From: Ophioderma brevispina
Taxonomy: Eukaryota; Echinodermata; Ophiuroidea; Amphilepidida; Ophiodermatidae
Direction of reading: 5' to 3'
Assembly (NCBI GenBank): GCA_023653785.1
Contig: JAMKCH010005375.1
Location: forward strand, 58,043 to 122,042
Length of the DNA stretch: 64,000 nt
Part shown: positions 12,710 through 23,889 of the stretch, piece by piece
How positions within the stretch are numbered: the first letter of the stretch is position 1
Layout: the number at the start of each line of letters is the position of its first letter
Program-made: the position numbers and the translations under genes
The notes under the pieces: model-generated
Told to the model about the DNA's origin: nothing
Databases searched by the model: none
The model's input: the letters and a program-made list of their open reading frames with translations, nothing else

Positions 12710-14280
12710 CAATTTTAAACAGTGATTAGTGACATGGACAGCATAGGGAGTGCAAAAAACACGATGGAAATTGAGGGCTACTCCTCAGGAAATCTCTTGA
12801 GTCAGCCTTTAAGGCACCGACGTTTTTTTGCATATAAATAATGCTTGTCCATTTGCTGAATCACGTATGAAATAAATACGCTGAAATCGGGGTCCTTTTC
12901 ATATGAAAATTCACAATTTGTTTTAAAATTTACGGATCCGGAAATTAGTTTCGTTACAAACGGTATATAGTGCATGTTATATTGTGCATAAATTTTAACT
13001 GCATGAAAAAGGAAAATCCTATTCATCTCTAACTTTGGAATTAAGCATTTTAGGTAACTATCTTTAGTTCTATATGACTATTTCTATATGTCTATATACT
13101 ACACAGCAAAATTATATTTTGAAATCTCTGAATCAGCCTTTAATATTATTCATTATTAATCGTTTGCGTGTTTTTTAAGTAGGAAATAGCTGCGAATTCC
13201 TGTATTGTATTGACCACTTTGTCTTAATAAAGGTACATCTTAATACCATCTTGATTTTTTGCTTAAATCAAATTACCAATATTTTATTTAAATATCAATT
13301 CTAGGTTTGTAATTTTCGTAAAATATTTTTTTGAAAATACTCAATTTACCGTTGGTTGTGTTTACTTATAATTAACAAAATGATGCTTGAGCGTTCCATT
13401 CAATACACCGATATATTGCTGATTTCAAGGAAATGAACTTAATTACAAAGCTTGACTAATAGCCTTTAATGAGGTTTTACAATTGATTCTGTCATGCCCT
13501 GTATTATGTCGTGCAGAAGCGCTTGACGGAATCTCACTTGCATACTTGTGACTTCTATATGAAATATCTACCTGAATATTAGTTTGTCATATGTCAAGTA
13601 TTGATAATGCTCTTGTGATGATATACAGCTTCACATAACACTCACAGTACTTTCTTTTCATGTCTTGAAGCTATTTACACAGAGCCTGGTACTATTACAA
13701 TGTTAAACACACGTTGCAAGTTGCCGTACGGGGCTAACATGCTATAGTTAGACTCACTTTGCAGTCATTTTAAATTATGATAGTGAAATCTTTCGGGGGT
13801 ATGTACAGGGGGTTAGTTATATTGATTTGATTTTTGTCTTGTTGATTATTTGATCTACTAGGGTCTCTCCATATTTTAGGGTAAAAAATAATACCTTTTA
13901 TTTTGGAAAATACTTCCACCCCCTAATTTTACGACCATTTCAGTTCCAAAGACACCCTACTTTTCATGTCCTAAGCCATATTCTACCAAAAAAGTAGCTG
14001 GAAATTTTATGAATTTTTGGGAAAACCTAGTTCTGGAGACCACATCTTTTGGGCCTCAAATCAGTTCCGGAGCTTTAATTTTTGAAATCCGGGAGTCATA
14101 TACCTACCCTCAAAAGAGTTGAGAATCCCCACCCCCACGGGGAGGGGAGGGGGTCTATGGTTGCATCAAGTGCAAGTGATCTAAAAAAAAGCGCAAAGCG
14201 CTGGCTTAGATGGATGCACCTATAAAACAAATTCTAATAAATATTGACTTGCACGCCAAAAATCAATGGTCTTAGTTTGC
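12710..14280. other. no recognisable gene
   Basis: AT-rich sequence without usable open frames. From about 13880 to 14130 the text reads like an old repeat (pyrimidine-rich clauses ending in a GGGAGGGG patch at 14140), but I see no second copy in the window. Confidence 0.45.
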
Positions 14281-14285
14281 AGGGG

Positions 14286-14496
14286 AGCAGGGGTCTAAAT
14301 ACAAAACTAAGATCCTCTCTCAAAATTCAAAGAGATATTGAGTTGGCCCAAAATGTTGGCGCCTGTCTCGACTTTCATTAATAGACGTTTGGCGCAAACT
14401 AACTACAAAACTAAAGCCCTAGCCTTTTGGAGCCAAAACGGTATTTCTTGTATTTTGAGATAGGATGTTAGTTTCGTAGTTAGACCCCTGCTCAAA
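14286..14496. mobile_element. short palindromic MITE
   Basis: The left end at about 14286 (AGCAGGGGTCTAAATACAAA) is matched in inverted form by the right end near 14446-14495 (GTTAGACCCCTGCTC). The similarity extends inward for about 50 bp. A segment with TACAAAACTAA-GCCCTAGC at about 14400 recurs directly at about 14503, so the right side is followed by a partial tandem copy. There is no coding sequence. The family is not recognised. Confidence 0.5.
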
Positions 14497-14589
14497 ATTT
14501 TACAAAACTAAGACCCTAGCATTTTGGCACCAAATCAATATTTCAGTATTTTTTTATATATGCAAATATAGCATTTCATCTAAAGAACA

Positions 14590-15110
14590 CTTTTTTGAGC
14601 CATTTTTCGTACCACAGGATATCTTAGGGTTTCGTCTTTCCATTGGTAACAAATTATGTACAGACTTTCCAATTGCGACGTCAATATGACGTCGCCAGTG
14701 GCGTAACAGGCGGGGGGGGGGGCAGGGGGGCAGGTTGCCCCCCCTGACGACTTTGGCCGGGAAAAAATTGACAAAAATCATGTTAAATCAGCCGTTTTTA
14801 GCCCTCTGACCGGGAAAAATTGGCCTTTTGACCCCCCCTGAGAGGGAAAATTTCCCAAGACTGGGAAATTTGCCCCCTCAGAGCGGGCAGGCCCGTTACG
14901 CCACTGGACGTCGCAGTTGTTTATGTAAAGAGCACTGTAATTTTGCAAACACTGGTGGTTAACCCTCGTCTACCTAAGCCATTTTTCGTAAATTATTCCG
15001 AAAAATTTGGTACCACAGGATAACGTATAGTTTTGTCTGTTCCATTGGTATCAAAATAAGTACAGACATTTTTAATCGTGACGGCTATATGACGTCGTTA
15101 TACAATGAAA
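14590..15110. repeat. direct repeat units with TACCACAGGATA motif
   Basis: Two diverged direct copies, at about 14590-14690 and 14980-15100, share GCCATTTTTCGTA, then TACCACAGGATA, CCATTGGTA, GTACAGAC and a TATGACGTCG end. Weaker echoes occur near 16440-16520 and 46740-46860. The first copy is interrupted at its TATGACGTCG end by the hAT-like MITE at 14696-14906. Confidence 0.5.
14696..14906. mobile_element. hAT-like MITE with perfect 8-bp target duplication
   Basis: The 211-bp element starts CAGTGGCGTAAC and ends with the inverse, GTTACGCCACTG. It is flanked on both sides by the identical 8-bp word GACGTCGC (14688-14695 and 14907-14914). An 8-bp duplication with a CAGTGGCG-type end is the signature of hAT transposons. 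The interior has a G-run tract and a C-rich tract that can pair, and no coding capacity. It is therefore a non-autonomous copy, probably relatively young because the target duplication is intact. Confidence 0.85.
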
Positions 15111-15230
15111 GGTTAAAAATATTGGATAGAGGGCGGAAAATTGATGTTTTGCAAAATTACAAATAAAAAAAAAATACAAAATAACTAACTAAATAAATAA
15201 ATATATAAATAAATACACATACCACACACA

Positions 15231-15961
15231 TCGTCGGCTTCATCACATACTGAACTATCTCACAAAATACGTGTTTCGAGAAAATCGCAATTGAAAATCA
15301 CCCCTTCGTAATAAGCTCGAAACTTACCGATTGCGTCATTTACTACCAGGCAAAAGGAAATATCATCAAGAAAACACTTCAGAGTTTTTAATTCAGTGAA
15401 AAAAAATAAATGCTGGTTATCCAGCCAACATTGTTGACTGTAAACCTATGGATCAGTATGTGATAAAGATTTTTTTCCAAACGATGTCTGAGATAGAACA
15501 CAGATAGACCAGTGTGTGACGTATTTTCACCGTATTATAACAAAAGGCGCAATTGTCGTATCGGTGTATGGCAGAGTGATCTATGTATAGCACTGTATGT
15601 GATACAGCATTGATATAGATCGGTATGTGATCGGTATATGATATATGTATCTTATCGATTTCGATTGCTTAGATAGAACACAGATAGCTCGGTATGCAAT
15701 GTATTCATCGCCGTGTTAAAGTACACATGTACGTTATTTTTTAGTGTAGTAGTGATCTATGTCAGATAGCGCTGTATGTGAAAAAAATAAAATTGAATTA
15801 AATGCAGATAGGTCAAATTTGCTAATTAATATCTCATTAATTAGGTAGAGACCAATTCTGAAACTCTGCAATTATAAAGAGTTCAACGTCATATTAACAC
15901 TACCGAATTTTCTAAAAATGTCAAAAATATGAGATAGAACAGTATGTGATGCAGCCGACGA
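15231..15961. mobile_element. TCGTCGGC-family MITE, copy 1
   Basis: Terminal inverted repeats run TCGTCGGCTTCATCACATAC inward from 15231 and, inverted, from 15961 (TCGTCGGCTGCATCACATAC). They continue through a second matching stretch ending in CTATCTCA. The interior has two diverged direct units (about 15490-15610 and 15672-15790) containing AGATAGAACACAGATAG and GATCTATGT. There is no open frame of note. A second member lies at 39053-39619 and a solo end near 33415-33473. Confidence 0.75.
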
Positions 15962-15964
15962 TAT

Positions 15965-17170
15965 TATATAATATATTCCCATGCGTATATGAATAAAGCC
16001 AAGCTAAATATAATCCCATTCTTTATTCGTGATATGCACAGCCATGCACTCTCCATTACTTCCAAAAACATGGAATGGGCCAACATTTGCTTAAATGATA
16101 CTTGAACCCTTTTAGCCATACTTCTCTCATCACGGATATTTTTGGAATATTTATTCATATTGAAGAAGTTTAACTTCCAAGAAGAAAGGTTATTTAAACA
16201 GTAATTAATTCGAAAGAAAGTACTTCATTCTTGTTTAAGAGTTAAGCACGCTGGCAATGGTGGCAAGGAGGTATATAATCAACTGAACGATTTTACACAT
16301 GTTTAGGAGTTGTTCGAAACTTTTTGTATGTATTTATTTATTTTTTTGGCATACAACTCAACCCTAACTGCTCACATTCACCCTCCTCTTCCTGAGCAAT
16401 TTTTAACAACACATTTTAACAACACATCCGAAATCATTGAACATCTGATTCCAATAAGTTGGTACCACATAATAGCTTAGAATTCAAATATTCCCATACG
16501 AGGTCACTATGACGTCATAAGTTTTAAAAAAAAAGGGTATAAGGTAAAAAGTAATTTTTTGCATGGGATTTTTTTTTTGGCATTGATTTTTTTTTTTCAA
16601 AAAAAATAATAAAAATAATAACTGGGTGTTATCATTCGGGTTGTTTCATTTGTTTGATCCTCGGGTACATTGAATTGAGTTTCGCGTCGTCATAAATTCT
16701 GGTATAATTATGAATACAGGTCATCTCTTTCTAAACACAGAAATTATTTTTAAAGTTATTTTACCCATGAAATGTACAAGTGTCAATTGTAGAGTTCATA
16801 TACAATGAGGTGTTTCTTACATAATTTTGCAATAGGTTTTAGACATTTGACATATCTTTCTGAAATAAATGGAGAAGAGGGTTGACCTTTCTCTGGGGTC
16901 AAATGTCACTTTAACATCTAGGTCTGCAAAATGGCCCACCTAAATTTATCCTTCAGACTTCAAGGAACATTTTGGTATACAACTTTTTTGACAGCAGAGG
17001 TGCCCCCCCCCAAAAAAAAAATCTGCTCCCTAGGTAACAGGAACAATATGGATAGGTAAAAAGGAACATTGCAAAAATAAGATATAATTACACACATAAA
17101 TAAATTAATACAGAAAATAAATTAATATAGAAGCAAAACAGGTAGAAGCAGGAGGGCAGGAACAAAGAAC
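15965..17170. other. no recognisable gene
   Basis: AT-rich sequence with homopolymer runs and a weak echo of the 14.6-kb repeat (GGTACCACATAATAGC, then ATGACGTCATAAG) at about 16460-16520. The open frame at 15964-16158 shows nothing recognisable. Confidence 0.45.
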
Positions 17171-17217
17171 AACAGGGAAAAATGAGACATGAGATGAGGC
17201 TCTCCACTGCAAGCACG

Positions 17218-17286
17218 CATCCCCGCACGCATCACTCCCTCCCTCACTACCTCCCCCTCCCTCTCTCCCTCCCTCCCTCCCTCCCA
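17218..17286. repeat. CCCTCC simple repeat
   Basis: An imperfect run of CCCTCC/CTCCCT words about 70 bp long. The overlapping open frames (Gly/Ser-rich or Leu/Pro-rich) are artefacts of it. Confidence 0.8.
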
Positions 17287-17402
17287 TGGCTGATTTTTTT
17301 TCAGGATCGTTTCCTAATGTTGTGCGAAGCAATATATCACAATTCTACAAGTTTCCTCCTTACTGAATTTTACTGTATATAAACGTTGCGCACCAATTCC
17401 TC

Positions 17403-17496
17403 TGGGAAAGTGGTTAAGGGGTTCCATTAACACCCCCTTCCCCTTGGGCACTAACCGGAGTGAATTTCCCTTGGGGTCACTTAATAAGTGTTAAGC
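17403..17496 (-). mobile_element. fragment of ACTTAAGTG-family MITE
   Basis: Read on the minus strand this matches the left end of the element at 57602-58402: TTAACACTT..AAGTGACC, then CAAGGG, CACTCC-GTTAGTGCCCAAGGG and a G-run. Only about 95 bp is present and no partner end lies nearby, so it is a truncated copy. Confidence 0.55.
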
Positions 17497-17499
17497 GAT

Positions 17500-17960
17500 G
17501 AATTATAATTATTATCCGTAAGCAATTGTCAAAAGTTTGAAATAAACCTGGTGTGGATATCATCATAATATTCATACAGAGTACAGAGAGGAGAGAAAAT
17601 AAAAAAACCACAACGAAAGCTTGGCTGTTTTCAATTAGTTTTTTCTCCGCTTAGGGGAAAATTAAATTGCGGGATGGATAAAGAACACTAATCAGCCACT
17701 TTCAAAAGGCTTTTAGCAAATAAACAAGTAATCGTCGTCGCATTGAATATGCAGAGACCTACACTTAACCTTTAACGTAAACACACAAGTATTATATTCG
17801 ACCTTAATAAAAAAAGACATCTTCCAATAATATACATTGAGGCCACTTCAAGCTAGCCATAAAATGTTTTGGTACACTAACTAAAAAGATCATGTTCTAA
17901 TGAAACGTGAAATATTAATTGCTCCAGGAGAGTTAGCCACATTGCAGAGTTCAAAAATCT
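17500..17960. other. no recognisable feature
   Basis: AT-rich, no open frame and no visible repeat. Confidence 0.5.
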
Positions 17961-17966
17961 GTATAG

Positions 17967-18359
17967 TCGCTGGGCGGGAAAAACCTCCTATGTAACTCCA
18001 GAGGTCAAAGTAGATGCAAGCCCATATGTAAAATGTGGGCCCCCAGTGCTAAAACCTTCATATGTGCATTGGTCACATCGGGTTTCTATACCTTGAATTT
18101 AATGTCAAATATGATAGTAAATCATATGGCACTTATTTAAGAATCTGGAGAGTAAATTATACCCTTACCTAAATATATCTAAGAAAGGAAAACTTTCTAG
18201 TGCATGGCATGACAGCAAATTATTAAAGTTTTTGGGTTGTTCTCTTCGAAATGTTACATATGAGGTTTGGGTCATGTAACCGTTTTTATACAGTGAGAGT
18301 TTTGCTTTTAAGTTGTGCTTTTAGAGTCAAATGCACATATGAGGGTTTTCCCCCCGCGA
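17967..18359. mobile_element. TCGCTGGGCGGGAAAA-family MITE, copy 1
   Basis: The left end is TCGCTGGGCGGGAAAAACCT. The right end, inverted, is TCGCGGGGGGAAAACCCTCA. The same ends, with shared interior words (GTGGGCCCCCAGTGCTAAA, CATTGGTCACA, ATATGATAGTAA), occur at 34288-34732. About 390 bp, no coding capacity. Confidence 0.75.
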
Positions 18360-18364
18360 CGATA

Positions 18365-18720
18365 TATAAAAAAAAAACAGAGAGGGGTCAATATTAGAGG
18401 CAAACAGGCCCAGATTTCGACTGATAAGGTTTTCTGCAATTTTATAGTTGATTAGCTTCAATGCATAAGATACGTACACATTGTGATGACAATGGGGATA
18501 TTATTTTATTGCAGAAGTATGTTATTCTTAAAAAGGTTCCAAGTTTAAGGAGCAATGACGGGTAATAAAAGTTGTATAAAAGAAAACGAATCTACCACTG
18601 TACCAGAGGGGAAAATGACCAACGGTTGAATGAATTATTCACTCTTACAATTGTTGATCACATCAATTTAAACCCTCGTCTTACCAAACTCTTTTTGTTA
18701 ACACGCGTTTACCAAGAGAG
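18365..18720. other. no recognisable feature
   Basis: AT-rich; the small frame at 18572-18784 has no domain and its 3' part overlaps the LINE scrap on the other strand. Confidence 0.45.
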
Positions 18721-18724
18721 GGCG

Positions 18725-19205
18725 GGCACAGTGGTACCACCCCATCGAGCAATTCGTATAAAGCACCCGATGCTATGCTTTTGATACTGGTGTGATGCTA
18801 CGTGAGCAGGAGCATTCTATAAGTATGCAGGGAGAAATTATTTTCTGTGGGAGACCATTGGACATTGGGATTTTCACAGCAAAGTCATTAAATTCTACTG
18901 AGCTCCTAAGGCGACGGTCAACTTAGAGCAGCTCAGGTAGCAGCAGGCTAAGGATATCTGGTGCTTATCCGTAAGTCACACGGTGGAAAGAGTGAAGATT
19001 CCAGCCGGCCTGCGATGACCCAATGGTTGGATGTGGTGAGCGATGATGTCATTCTCAGGGATACCAATGATGGAAATGACACGTCTCTGGATTGCATCAA
19101 GTCTGGATAGTGTAGTGGGTATTGCTCCACACCATGCTGAGCTTGCATATTCCATGTAAGATCGAACCATGGATTTATATCCATATCGTCCCTTAACTGC
19201 ATTTT
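18725..19205 (-). pseudogene. non-LTR retrotransposon RT C-terminal fragment
   Basis: On the minus strand 19205-18976 reads YKSMVRSYMEYASSAWCG, then LSRLDAIQRRVISIIGIPEN and PLGHRRPAGIFTL. This is the conserved block after the RT thumb of CR1/Jockey-type ORF2 proteins (normally M-YASPVWxG ... RLDxIQRRALRxIG ... HRR). Further on, at about 18880-18730, frames containing NNFSLHTYR and HTSIKSIASGALYELL fit the terminal S-FP-T-RLWNSLP block, although degraded. The order and strand are those of one element. Only about 480 bp survives, without endonuclease or RT palm; it is 5'-truncated and frameshifted. Confidence 0.75.
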
Positions 19206-19239
19206 ACTGCACTTTTCAAAAATCACCTACATCTAACAA

Positions 19240-20040
19240 GAACAATCAAAGCTTCACCCCTTCTTTGCAGTGATCGTCAGGTTGGTAGTCATTTTCCCGA
19301 GAAGGGCGTCAGTAATACAAATCGAGCAGATCGTGCCCCCCCCCCACCGCCCTGACACAAGACAGAAAACTTGTATTTAGCACAACTTCAGGCTTATCCA
19401 AGGGTATTTCATGATGGAATGATACGTACACATAAATTGTTTTGGCAACCGGGCGTTTTAAATTTGAAATCATAGCATCTAATGGAGATGCCGAGTACAT
19501 CGACCCTCTTCCAGAGTTGTTCCAATAAAGAGGAGACTTAGATGGCCAGTTACAGCGTCTTTCTTGTTTGATATTGTTACAGTTTTACACTTGGCAGTGT
19601 TGTGCCGAAACACCCGGGTGCCGAAATACCCGGGTGCCGAACTTCCCTCCTCTTGTTCCCCCTAGCCTTGGGAATATATCAATATTTCCTATCATAAAAT
19701 TGTTTACCATATCCAAACCAAAATATATGCCTATACCATCATTTCACCAACGAACACACAACTCTAGATCAACCGTGTTGGATTGCATTATGTCATTATG
19801 AAGCAGTGCCTGGCGGTCCCTTCTTTACTTTTACTGTCGAAGTACAGGGGCATTCGGCAGAGGATAAAGGAAGTGGAAAATAATAGTAGACGTGAATATG
19901 ATGTCATACGATCTTTTAAAGCCAAAAGCACCCACATTGATCCTATGAAGATGAGTTCCCGCGTCCGTTTAGCAAGGTAGCCGAATTCGGAAGCAATGTA
20001 TACGTTATATGCATTGATACTATGGCTCCCATTGCAAAGG
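19240..20040. other. no recognisable gene; short GTGCCGAA duplication
   Basis: A local doublet of GTGCCGAAAYACCCGG lies at about 19608-19645, and a related TGTGCCGAACTATTGGG word occurs at 20650. These could be ends of an old element, but I cannot pair them securely. No protein similarity. Confidence 0.35.
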
Positions 20041-20044
20041 TCCC

Positions 20045-20310
20045 CTTTATTGATTAGGAGGGCTATTAGGGTTTCAACACGGGTTATAGGTTTAGTGATA
20101 GGGTTGGTGTTATGTAGGGTTAAGATTAGGGTTATGTTAGGGTTATGGATTAGTTTAAGGAATAGGGTACGCTAGGGCCGATAGCTGGTGTATGCAGTAG
20201 GGGTTAATTTTACGGATAGCATAAGGGCTATTTTAGGGTTATATGCTTAAAACTCGTTTATGTTGTATGGGTTTGGGTTAGGGTTTGATTTTCTACTTGA
20301 CAAATAGGGG
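20045..20310. repeat. degenerate TTAGGG/AGGGTT-type tract
   Basis: Many TTAGGG or AGGGTTA words are scattered over about 260 bp (for example GATTAGGGTTATGTTAGGGT near 20125-20144). They resemble an eroded interstitial telomere-like repeat. The register is not maintained, so a plain T/A/G-rich simple repeat is an alternative. Confidence 0.5.
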
Positions 20311-20329
20311 GTTATGTATTTTTTTTCTG

Positions 20330-21475
20330 ATGGAGGGGATCATCTTAGAAACAAATCAGCAGTAAATCATATGATTATGCACCTAATTGTGTGGGTTTGT
20401 GGGATGGGGTGTCAAATATGAGTCAGTATGGGGTATATAACTTTGCATTGGGGGTTGTGTAATTTTCCGAACACATTTTTCAATATTTTCAAGTTTTCAA
20501 TTCCGGCCGAGTTAGCTGAGTCAACTGAACACTTATTTTGTGTCATCTTGTGTCCGTATAGCCAATTGACATAAAGACTTATTACATCCAACCCCCGCAC
20601 GTTGTAATAGCCCAGTAGTTCTAACTTCAAAGTTAGCCCAGTAGTTCTGTGCCGAACTATTGGGATAACCATTGTTTCGGCAAGTAACCCGACGGCAAAG
20701 TCATCTGGGGCGCAGAAACAAAGAAGGCGCGATCATCGTACGTCGAAATTGACACAGTTCGCGGTATTTCAAGGAGGGTACACGTTGACAACCAAAGTGA
20801 ACACGTTTTACAAACATGTTTTTTTGTTAATAGCAAAAATTTATAAACCATCTTCCAGATCTGCTGATTTTACATAATTTTTTTCTTCGTGTAAAAATGT
20901 TGGCCTCAATCCACGCCACATAAAAGTCGTATTGACCTTCCCGGATAAACATACAAACCCTCAGCATGAATAGAATGGTCGTAAACTGTTTTTATCTTTT
21001 TTTAACTTTTCAAAACTTTTTAAACTTGTTTAAAACTTAAAAACTTCTAAGCGACACAAATAAAGAAACAATCACACTGTAGAAATAATCTAACATATTT
21101 AATCCATTTTCTTTGTATAAACTTTTCAAAACCTCTTATAAAGTTAAAAAGGCTAAAGGCTAAAGCAACTAATGCCTTCATATCTGCGTTTTAAGAATGT
21201 GATATTTACATTCTCTCTTCCCTGGTTCTCTTAAACAAACACATGGTTCCTGATTACGTTCACGCTAAAAGGTGTCAGTCTTGGTTGCAGACGGGTCTTT
21301 TCTATATTTTGCATTTGCACACTACACGGCCAATTTCTTCATGGTAGTTACCACACAGCTACTACCGAGTAGACAAGGATTACCTACCCACTAGACGTAC
21401 ACTCGCCCGGCCAGGATTCGTGGATTTTTGCCGCATAGACGTGAGACAGATAGTGTACACATAGCGGCTGTCTGC
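20330..21475. other. no confident feature
   Basis: AT-rich. Around 20680-20830 both strands have moderately protein-like open frames with CpG-containing sequence, but with no domain or splice support. I leave it unassigned. Confidence 0.4.
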
Positions 21476-21479
21476 GCTG

Positions 21480-22787
21480 TCGTGGAGTAGCTACGTGGTT
21501 ACAACCGGCTCTCAGCGCGCGCGATATGCTCATGGCCATTTATGTTTTTAGATATTTTTGGCATATCTACAAGGTTGTGCACGAATATGTTTTTTTTTAT
21601 GATGAACTACAGGTAGCCATTGGGGTAGACAGCAGAGTAGTCACCATCATTATATACCGACTAACCTCGTACTTTTGTAAGGCCCTGCCTCTTGCAGCTA
21701 CTACTGCCCCTGCAATTAGTCCAGTGTGGTACGTACAGTAGTGCAGTTGCCGTAGACATGGTTACACCTGGCACAAAAAGTAATCCGGGCATAGTTTTTT
21801 CGATCAGATTGGTGCCAAAGTCAGAACCATTTTGAAAGTTTTCGACAAATATACTTTTGTTTGCCTAAGGTCTACTCTTTCATTTAATACCTGGCTTGTA
21901 CAAGCGTGCATAAATGGCTGAGATAGAGCCGCCGCGAAAACCAAACCCCAAAAACCAAAAGTTGCAGTTTTTGAATTTTTCAATGGGCATTTTCATGTAC
22001 TGGACACGAACACGTTACCACAATCAATATTGCAAGTAGGCTTCTCGCTCATTCAGATTCGAAAACCTCTATGTGCCAATCATACACACGATCTATTGCG
22101 TTGTACCACACATGAACCATTGAAAAATCCAAAAACTGCAACTTTGGTTGGGGGTTTTGCGTCTTTCGGGCGCTCTATCTCAGCCAGTTTTTGCAGCTTT
22201 TTTACAAGCAGGTGTTAAATGAAAGTAGGGCAAGCCTAGGGAACAAAATGTTATTTCCGAAAACTTTTAAAATAGTCTGAACTTTGGCACAATACTGATC
22301 TAAACATGCCGGCTGAGATACTTTGTTGTGCCAGGTGTAGCTGCCGTATAGGCTACCACGTTGAGTAAGAAAACGGCCGTGTCTTACGTTTCAATTTTGT
22401 TTTTTATTGATATTTATTGTACTTTTTCTAAATAGATTACATTACTGTTATTGAAATACTTAACATGATTTACCAAACTGTTTACTTGAAGGGAAAAATC
22501 GTCTATGTAGACTTTCAACTGGCGACTGCCTCCGGCGGTGTAAATGATCTTCACTTGAATACTAATCTGGTGTTTCAGAAATTTGTTCGCGAACATTAAA
22601 CGGGATAGATTAGATTCGTATCTCAGTTGTTTACCATCTCTCCGCATACGCTGGTGCATATTGATAGTTAAACATCATGTGACATTCAAATTCACATCTC
22701 GCATCGCCACTGTAGAATGATATTTGAAGTCACGGATTCCACTTGAACGTATACCTTTCCAAAGATGGGCGAATGCACAGCATTTGA
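21480..22787 (+). repeat. duplicated segment, copy A
   Basis: This segment is repeated in the same orientation at 23029-23880. It starts TCGTGGAGTAGCTACGTGG and ends near the words ATACCTTTCCAAAGA and CATTTGA. Copy A differs from copy B by the MITE at 21765-22337, by lacking about 120 bp present in B after 23145, and by many one-base indels. No gene is visible in it. Confidence 0.9.
21765..22337. mobile_element. TA-flanked MITE with about 230-bp inverted arms
   Basis: The element begins CACCTGGCACAA and ends TTGTGCCAGGTG, with TA on each side (21763-21764 and 22338-22339). The arms stay recognisably inverted for about 230 bp each, sharing words such as GTGCCAAAGT, GGCTGAGATAGAGC and GTTGCAGTTTTT. 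The 573-bp interior has no transposase. TA target duplication and short ends fit Tc1/mariner-type mobilisation. Duplicate copy B carries the empty site near 23425, which supports real insertion. Confidence 0.9.
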
Positions 22788-22808
22788 AAAAAAAAAAAAA
22801 AAAAAAAA
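22788..22808. repeat. poly-A run at the duplication boundary
   Basis: A run of 22 A ends copy A of the duplication and precedes the GCAACGCGTTG array. It has no coding meaning. Confidence 0.8.
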
Positions 22809-22812
22809 GCTT

Positions 22813-22994
22813 GCAACGCGTTGTGAAGCTCGCAACGCGTTGTGAAGGTTTGCAACGCGTTGCAAGGTATCTAGCAACGCGTTGTGGGTCTATTTTTTGA
22901 AATACGTCACAGAAATTCATGATTTTGATTGGACGACACAGCAACGCGTTGCTGAAATGTCGCAACGCGTTGCTACTTTCTCGCAACGTGTTGC
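22813..22994. repeat. array of seven GCAACGCGTTG(C) palindromes
   Basis: A perfect 11-12 bp palindrome centred on ACGCGT occurs at 22813, 22832, 22852, 22874, 22941, 22962 and, with one change (ACGTGT), 22983. Spacing within the two clusters is 19-22 bp, about two helical turns, so the sites would face the same side of the DNA. The spacers are not themselves conserved. This could be a binding-site array for a dimeric protein, or the terminal unit of an unidentified element. Confidence 0.85.
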
Positions 22995-23028
22995 AGCAAT
23001 ACGATATGGCCTTTGTGGCTTGCCATAG

Positions 23029-23880
23029 TCGTGGAGTAGCTACGTGGTTACACCGGCTCTCAGCGCGCGCGATATTTCTCATGGCCAATTTTGTTTTTTA
23101 GATATTTTTGGCATATATACATGTGCACGAATATGTTTTTTATGATGCCCGATTTGAATTTTGTAATGCTTAACAGAGAACGAGTGTATAGCGCCCTCAT
23201 TTCATGAAATTTTCATCCACTCTCAAAATGGCGTTGTGGTAGCTGCGTGTCTACTCCGGTACTGTATACGCAACATCCACCTTCTCTCCACCTAGTGGGT
23301 ACAGCAGAGTAGTCACATCATTGTATACCGAATAACTCGGTACTTTGTAAGCCCTATCTTGCAGCTACTGCCCCGCAATTAGCCCAGTGTGTACTGTACT
23401 GTAGCTGCAGTTGCGGTAGACATGGTGTAGCTGCCGTATAGGCTACCACGTGAGTAAGAAAACGGCCGTGTAGCTTACGTTTCAATTTTGTTTTTTATTG
23501 TTTTATTGTACTTATTTCTTAAATATATTAACATTACTGTTATTTGAAATACTTAAATGATTTTACCAAACTGTTTACTTGAAGGAAAAAAAATCGTCTA
23601 GTAGACTTTCAAAACTGGCGATGGCCTCCGGCGTGTCAATGATTCACTGGAATACTGAAATCCTGGTGTTCGATAAATGTTCGCAAACAATTACGGATTA
23701 GTATGAGATTCGTATCCAGATTGTTATCTCTCAGCATACGCTGTGCATATTGCTAGGTTTAAAACATGTGAAATTCAAATATACATCTCGATCGACACTG
23801 AAGAATGATAGTGAAGTCACGGATTCCACTTGACCGTATACCTTTCCAAAGAGATTGGCGAATGAGACTGCAAGCATTTG
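23029..23880 (+). repeat. duplicated segment, copy B
   Basis: Direct copy of 21480-22787 lacking the MITE. It keeps about 120 bp (23145-23265) that copy A has lost. Differences are mostly single-base or homopolymer indels, as well as scattered substitutions. Confidence 0.9.
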
Positions 23881-23889
23881 ACGAAAAAA

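Noticed and set aside
22030..22218. 62-codon open frame
   Set aside because: Lies inside the inverted arms of the TA-flanked MITE; no domain.
22675..23088. 137-codon minus-strand frame
   Set aside because: Produced by the palindrome array (repeated QRVA / TRCK residues) and the poly-A run.
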